A stretch of 64,000 nucleotides of DNA from Halobellus rufus. Lineage in GTDB: Archaea; Halobacteriota; Halobacteria; Halobacteriales; Haloferacaceae. Positions 61,248 through 64,000 of the stretch are shown here, piece after piece. The stretch is taken from the NCBI RefSeq assembly GCF_000739575.1, contig NZ_BBJO01000003.1, positions 62,001-126,000 on the forward strand, in the 5' to 3' direction. A program made the translations under genes and the position numbers. How positions within the stretch are numbered: the stretch's first letter is position 1; the number at the start of each line of letters is the position of its first letter. The notes beneath the pieces are model-generated. The model ran no database searches and was not told the DNA's origin. It saw only the letters and a program-made list of their open reading frames with translations.

Positions 61248-62450
61248 TCAGACCGACAAGAGCGCGTCGACACCGAGGAATCCGAGGTAGGCGACGCCGA
61301 ACGCCAGAGCGAGCGAACCGATCCACGCCAGCACCGTCTTGAGCATCTTCTCCTTGCTGACGCCCGCGCCGCCGGCGGCGTAGCCGCTGCCGATGATCGC
61401 GCTGACGATGATCTCGTTGAACGACACCGGGATCCCGAGGGCCACGGCGGCCTGTGCGATGGCGAAGGAGGGAATCATCGCCGCGATCGACCGCCGCGGA
61501 CCCAGCGAGGAGTAGTCCTGCGCGATCGCTTTGATCATCCGCGGGGCACCCGTCCACGAACCGACGAGGAGCCCGAGTCCGCCGCCGACGAGGAGCGCCG
61601 GGAGCGGGACCGCCACATCGTCGAGGAGCGGCACGAGCGGGCCGATCGCGAGACCGACCTGACTGCCGCCGGCCGAGAAGGCGACCAGTCCGCCCAACAC
61701 GAGGAGGAACCGGCGCTGTCCGCGCGTCGCGTCGGCGCTTATCTCCCGGCGGACCAGCCCGGCCGCAACGAGGGCGAACGCCACCGAGACGGCGACGACG
61801 CCGAGATCGACGCCCACGAGCGGGAGCACGGTCGGCGGCGTCGCGGCCGCGCCGACCTCCGCCAGCGACCGCCCGGACTCCCCGCCCAGCGCGGCGAATC
61901 GGATGTTCGCGACCAACAGCCCGATGACTCCTCCGAGGGCGGGGATCGCGACCCGCTCGGGGATCGACTCGTTGCGGAGCAGTTTCGCGGTGCCGTAGGC
62001 GATGCCGCCGCCGACGAACGGTGTGAGCACCCACAGCGAGATGATCTGCTGGTACTTCGCGACCGCCGGCCCGCCGCCGTTCGCGAGGCCGACGCCGACG
62101 ACCGCGCCGGTGACGGTGAAGGCCGTCGCGATCGGATAGCCCGCGAAGACGCCGATCGCGACGAGCGCGGCCGCGACGAGCAGCGCCACCGTCGACGCCG
62201 TCGGCGTGAGGACGGAGCCCACGACGAGCTCGTTGCCGACGGCCTCGGTGACGTTCGCGCCCTGGAGGACGGCCCCGGAGAGACCGAGCACGCCGACGAC
62301 GAACCCCGCGCGCATCACGGAGATAGCGTTCGCACCGACGGCGGGGGCGAACGGCGTCGACCCCGAGGAGCCCGCGCCGATCGACCACGCCATAAACATA
62401 CTCGCGAGCGCGGCGACGACGAGGGTGAGAAGCGTCCCGGTTGCGACCAT
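61248..62450 (-). CDS. PiT-family inorganic phosphate permease
   Basis: 400 residues, complete, with about ten membrane helices. N-terminal repeat signature V-G-A-N-A-I-S-V-M-R-A-G, followed by G-A-N-V-T-E-A-V-G. The C-terminal repeat contains F-A-V-G-V-like P-V-S-F-N-E-I-I-V-S-A-I-I-G-S-G. Four bases separate it from the small membrane protein upstream, which is probably co-transcribed. A divergent winged-helix membrane protein lies 111 bases beyond. A second PiT, cut by the window edge, is at position 1. Confidence 0.92.
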   Translation of the reverse strand: MVATGTLLTLVVAALASMFMAWSIGAGSSGSTPFAPAVGANAISVMRAGFVVGVLGLSGAVLQGANVTEAVGNELVVGSVLTPTASTVALLVAAALVAIGVFAGYPIATAFTVTGAVVGVGLANGGGPAVAKYQQIISLWVLTPFVGGGIAYGTAKLLRNESIPERVAIPALGGVIGLLVANIRFAALGGESGRSLAEVGAAATPPTVLPLVGVDLGVVAVSVAFALVAAGLVRREISADATRGQRRFLLVLGGLVAFSAGGSQVGLAIGPLVPLLDDVAVPLPALLVGGGLGLLVGSWTGAPRMIKAIAQDYSSLGPRRSIAAMIPSFAIAQAAVALGIPVSFNEIIVSAIIGSGYAAGGAGVSKEKMLKTVLAWIGSLALAFGVAYLGFLGVDALLSV

Positions 62451-62454
62451 TTCG

Positions 62455-62676
62455 CTACTTCCCTCGGTATCCCTCGTCGAATCCGTCGCGGAGCCCGGTC
62501 AGCGTGCGCCGGACGAACAGATACGCGAAGAAGACGAAGCCCAAGAGAAACACGAGGAGGACGACGAGCGCCGGATTACTCGCGACGAAGTCGACGACGG
62601 CGTCGATCTGCGCGGGGGTGCCACCCGGATCCACGGCTCCCGATCGGCCGATCGCACCCGGTGGTGAGACGAACAT
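62455..62676 (-). CDS. Small single-helix membrane protein linked to PiT
   Basis: 73 residues from MFVSPPGAIGRSGAV, one membrane helix (about 36-55, V-V-L-L-V-F-L-L-G-F-V-F-F-A-Y-L-F-V) followed by R-R-T-L-T-G-L-R-D-G-F. I recall similar short proteins (DUF7859-like) directly upstream of haloarchaeal PiT genes. It may be an accessory subunit. The longer frame upstream reads through the divergent gene and is rejected. Confidence 0.7.
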   Translation of the reverse strand: MFVSPPGAIGRSGAVDPGGTPAQIDAVVDFVASNPALVVLLVFLLGFVFFAYLFVRRTLTGLRDGFDEGYRGK

Positions 62677-62787
62677 AGCCGCCGCTTCCCCCGGCGTCAG
62701 TAAAGGCGTTTCGCCGTCGGCTCCGGCGCGTGGGTCTCGGGAGCGAGAGCAAGACTCATCACAGGTGCGTCGAAAGGTATCTGAGAG

Positions 62788-63747
62788 ATGGCCGACATTC
62801 TGCCCTCCCGGCCAGACGTCTCCGACGGCGAGGACAAGGACCCGCGCGTCGTCGGACTCGACAGCGACGAGGTCGACGAGCTGCTCGCGGCGATCGGATC
62901 GGGGACGGCCCGAACGGTCCTCGCCGAACTCCACGAGGAGCCGGGGACGCCCTCGGAGGTCGCCGACCGCGTCGACACCTCGATCCAGAACGCCCAGTAC
63001 CACCTCGACCGACTCGAGACCGCCGGACTCATCGAGTCCGCCGGGACGGCGTACTCGGAGAAGGGTCGGGAGATGACCGTCTACGCGCCCGCGGACCGAG
63101 CGCTCGTCGTCGTCGCCGGCACGGAAGACGACACGAGCGGCCTCCAGTCGGTGTTGGGGCAGTTGCTCGGCGGACTGGGGGTCGTCGCGCTCGGCAGCGT
63201 GCTCGTCGACAGGCTCGTGCGCTCCGGAGCGGCCCCGACGGTGTCCCTCGGATCGAGCGGCGCTGGCGGGGACGGGGGAACCCCCGACGCGGACGGCGGG
63301 AGCGGCGGCGGCACCGGCGGGGAGGCGGCGAATACCAGCGGGACGGAGACAGCGGCGGGGGAAGCCACCGAGACGGCGACCCCGGCCGAGGCAGAGACGG
63401 CGACGCCGACTCCGGAGCCGACGACCGAAGCGTCGGACGACGGCGGGTTTCAGATCGCCGAGGCGACCGAGACGCCGACTCCGGAGCCGACCGCGGAACC
63501 GACTGCCGCGCCCACCGCCGAGCCGACAGCCGAGCCCACGGCGACCGAGGCCCCGACGGAAACGGTCGCGGAGGCGACCCAGACAGCCGCCGAGACAGTC
63601 CAAGCCGTCGGAAGGGGAGGAGAAGGCCCGATAGAGGCGGTGAGCGCGGCGCTGTCGACGCTCCCGCCGGGCGCGTTCTTCTTCGTCGGCGGGGTCGTCG
63701 CGCTGGCGTTCCTCGCGGTCGCGTGGCAGCGCGGGTGGCTCTCATGA
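62788..63747 (+). CDS. Membrane-anchored winged-helix protein with Pro/Thr-rich region
   Basis: 319 residues. Cytosolic winged helix at 30-115 (I-G-S-G-T-A-R-T-V-L-A-E-L-H, T-S-I-Q-N-A-Q-Y-H-L-D-R-L). A first membrane helix follows at about 128-142. A long outer stretch (150-280) is rich in Pro, Thr, Glu and Ala with repeats such as PTPEPTAEPTA, and a second membrane helix lies at 296-313. A one-component sensor is the simplest reading: an outside signal acts on DNA-binding inside. Divergent from the PiT pair, so a phosphate regulator is possible. Confidence 0.78.
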   Translation: MADILPSRPDVSDGEDKDPRVVGLDSDEVDELLAAIGSGTARTVLAELHEEPGTPSEVADRVDTSIQNAQYHLDRLETAGLIESAGTAYSEKGREMTVYAPADRALVVVAGTEDDTSGLQSVLGQLLGGLGVVALGSVLVDRLVRSGAAPTVSLGSSGAGGDGGTPDADGGSGGGTGGEAANTSGTETAAGEATETATPAEAETATPTPEPTTEASDDGGFQIAEATETPTPEPTAEPTAAPTAEPTAEPTATEAPTETVAEATQTAAETVQAVGRGGEGPIEAVSAALSTLPPGAFFFVGGVVALAFLAVAWQRGWLS

Positions 63748-63783
63748 GCACCTACCGCTCGTCTGTCCGGCCGTCCGACGGCG

Positions 63784-64000
63784 CTACGGTTCGCCGTCGA
63801 CGACGAACGACTCGAACACGTCGCCGTCGACGGTGACGAGTCGCCCCTCGACGCCGCCGTCGGGCAGGGCTTCGAGTTCGGCGTGCGCCGCGCGGTTGCC
63901 GCGCGGCTGGGCGTGGCTGCCCGGGTTGAGCAGGGTGACCTCGCCCGTTTCGTCGTACGTCGGTCGGTGACTGTGCCCGAAGAGGACGACGTCGGCACCG
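63784..64000 (-). CDS. Metallophosphoesterase (YfcE/MJ0936-type phosphodiesterase), 5' end outside window
   Basis: The last 71 residues are visible: V-V-L-F-G-H-S-H-R-P (metal histidines), then L-N-P-G-S-H-A-Q-P-R-G. These are the C-terminal signature of the small calcineurin-type phosphodiesterases (YfcE, MJ0936). Stop at 63784. Convergent with the membrane winged-helix gene (36 bases). Confidence 0.9.
   Translation of the reverse strand, partial: GADVVLFGHSHRPTYDETGEVTLLNPGSHAQPRGNRAAHAELEALPDGGVEGRLVTVDGDVFESFVVDGEP

Noticed and set aside
63300-63600. Simple-sequence repeat or mobile end in the Pro/Thr-rich stretch
   Set aside because: The repetition is at protein level (PTPEPT/AEPT), in frame, between two membrane helices of one gene.

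Overview
The window comes from an extremely halophilic archaeon (class Halobacteria). The evidence is high GC, strongly acidic predicted proteins, many leaderless genes with a TTTA/TATA-like box about 28 bases before the start codon, tRNA genes without encoded CCA, the archaeal S10/spc ribosomal gene order, and a class I HMG-CoA reductase for isoprenoid lipids. The genus cannot be fixed from the sequence alone. No rRNA, CRISPR array, transposase or integrase was seen.

Layout. 1-13 kb: a PiT phosphate permease cut by the window edge, a membrane-anchored valine-repeat coiled-coil protein, a MetE-like enzyme, small haloarchaeal proteins, three copies of a tRNA-Val 3' end (one is the real tRNA), corrinoid adenosyltransferase plus glutaredoxin, PyrF, HMG-CoA reductase, an asparagine-synthase-like protein, and a thiamine-uptake lipoprotein beside an MTH1187-type thiamine-binding protein. 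13-25 kb: isocitrate dehydrogenase, a phosphatase-superfamily protein, a DsbA-like oxidoreductase, an HxlR regulator divergent from a ring-cleaving dioxygenase/esterase pair, Map and HIT proteins, a frameshifted CDF transporter, a tRNA methylthiotransferase, an iron-type binding lipoprotein behind two DtxR-like palindromes, and an FNT channel.

25.2-39.6 kb is one continuous minus-strand operon. It runs from a SPOUT-type RNA methyltransferase gene through rpl3-rpl4-rpl23-rpl2-rps19-rpl22-rps3-rpl29-rnp1-rps17-rpl14-rpl24-rps4e-rpl5-rps14-rps8-rpl6-rpl32e-rpl19e-rpl18-rps5-rpl30-rpl15 to secY. Neighbouring genes mostly overlap by 1-4 bases or lie a few bases apart. rpl2 contains an apparent one-base deletion. 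39.8-64 kb: tRNA-Gly, membrane proteins, a second MTH1187 protein, a tandem pair of type IV pilins behind a perfect 12-bp hairpin, CinA-like protein, site-2 protease, a zinc-ribbon helicase, an SLC13 permease with TrkA-C domains, tRNA-Pro, a zinc alcohol dehydrogenase family protein, MFS, a large Tat lipoprotein, DoxX-like, FKBP, a Cas4-like protein, Sua5, a peroxiredoxin-like/glutaredoxin pair, a CorC/CNNM protein, a second PiT with a small membrane partner and a divergent membrane-anchored winged-helix protein, and a metallophosphoesterase cut by the right edge.

Most notable signals: a shared palindrome ATYACYTAGTRAT at the same distance before both thiamine genes; three copies of a 24-bp tRNA-Val 3' end within 270 bp, one abutting a broken gene fragment; paired DtxR-type boxes before the iron lipoprotein; a 7-bp inverted repeat between HxlR and the quinone-detoxification-like genes; and single-base frameshifts in rpl2 and the CDF gene. 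The rpl2 frameshift is most likely a sequence error, which lowers trust in the other frameshift.
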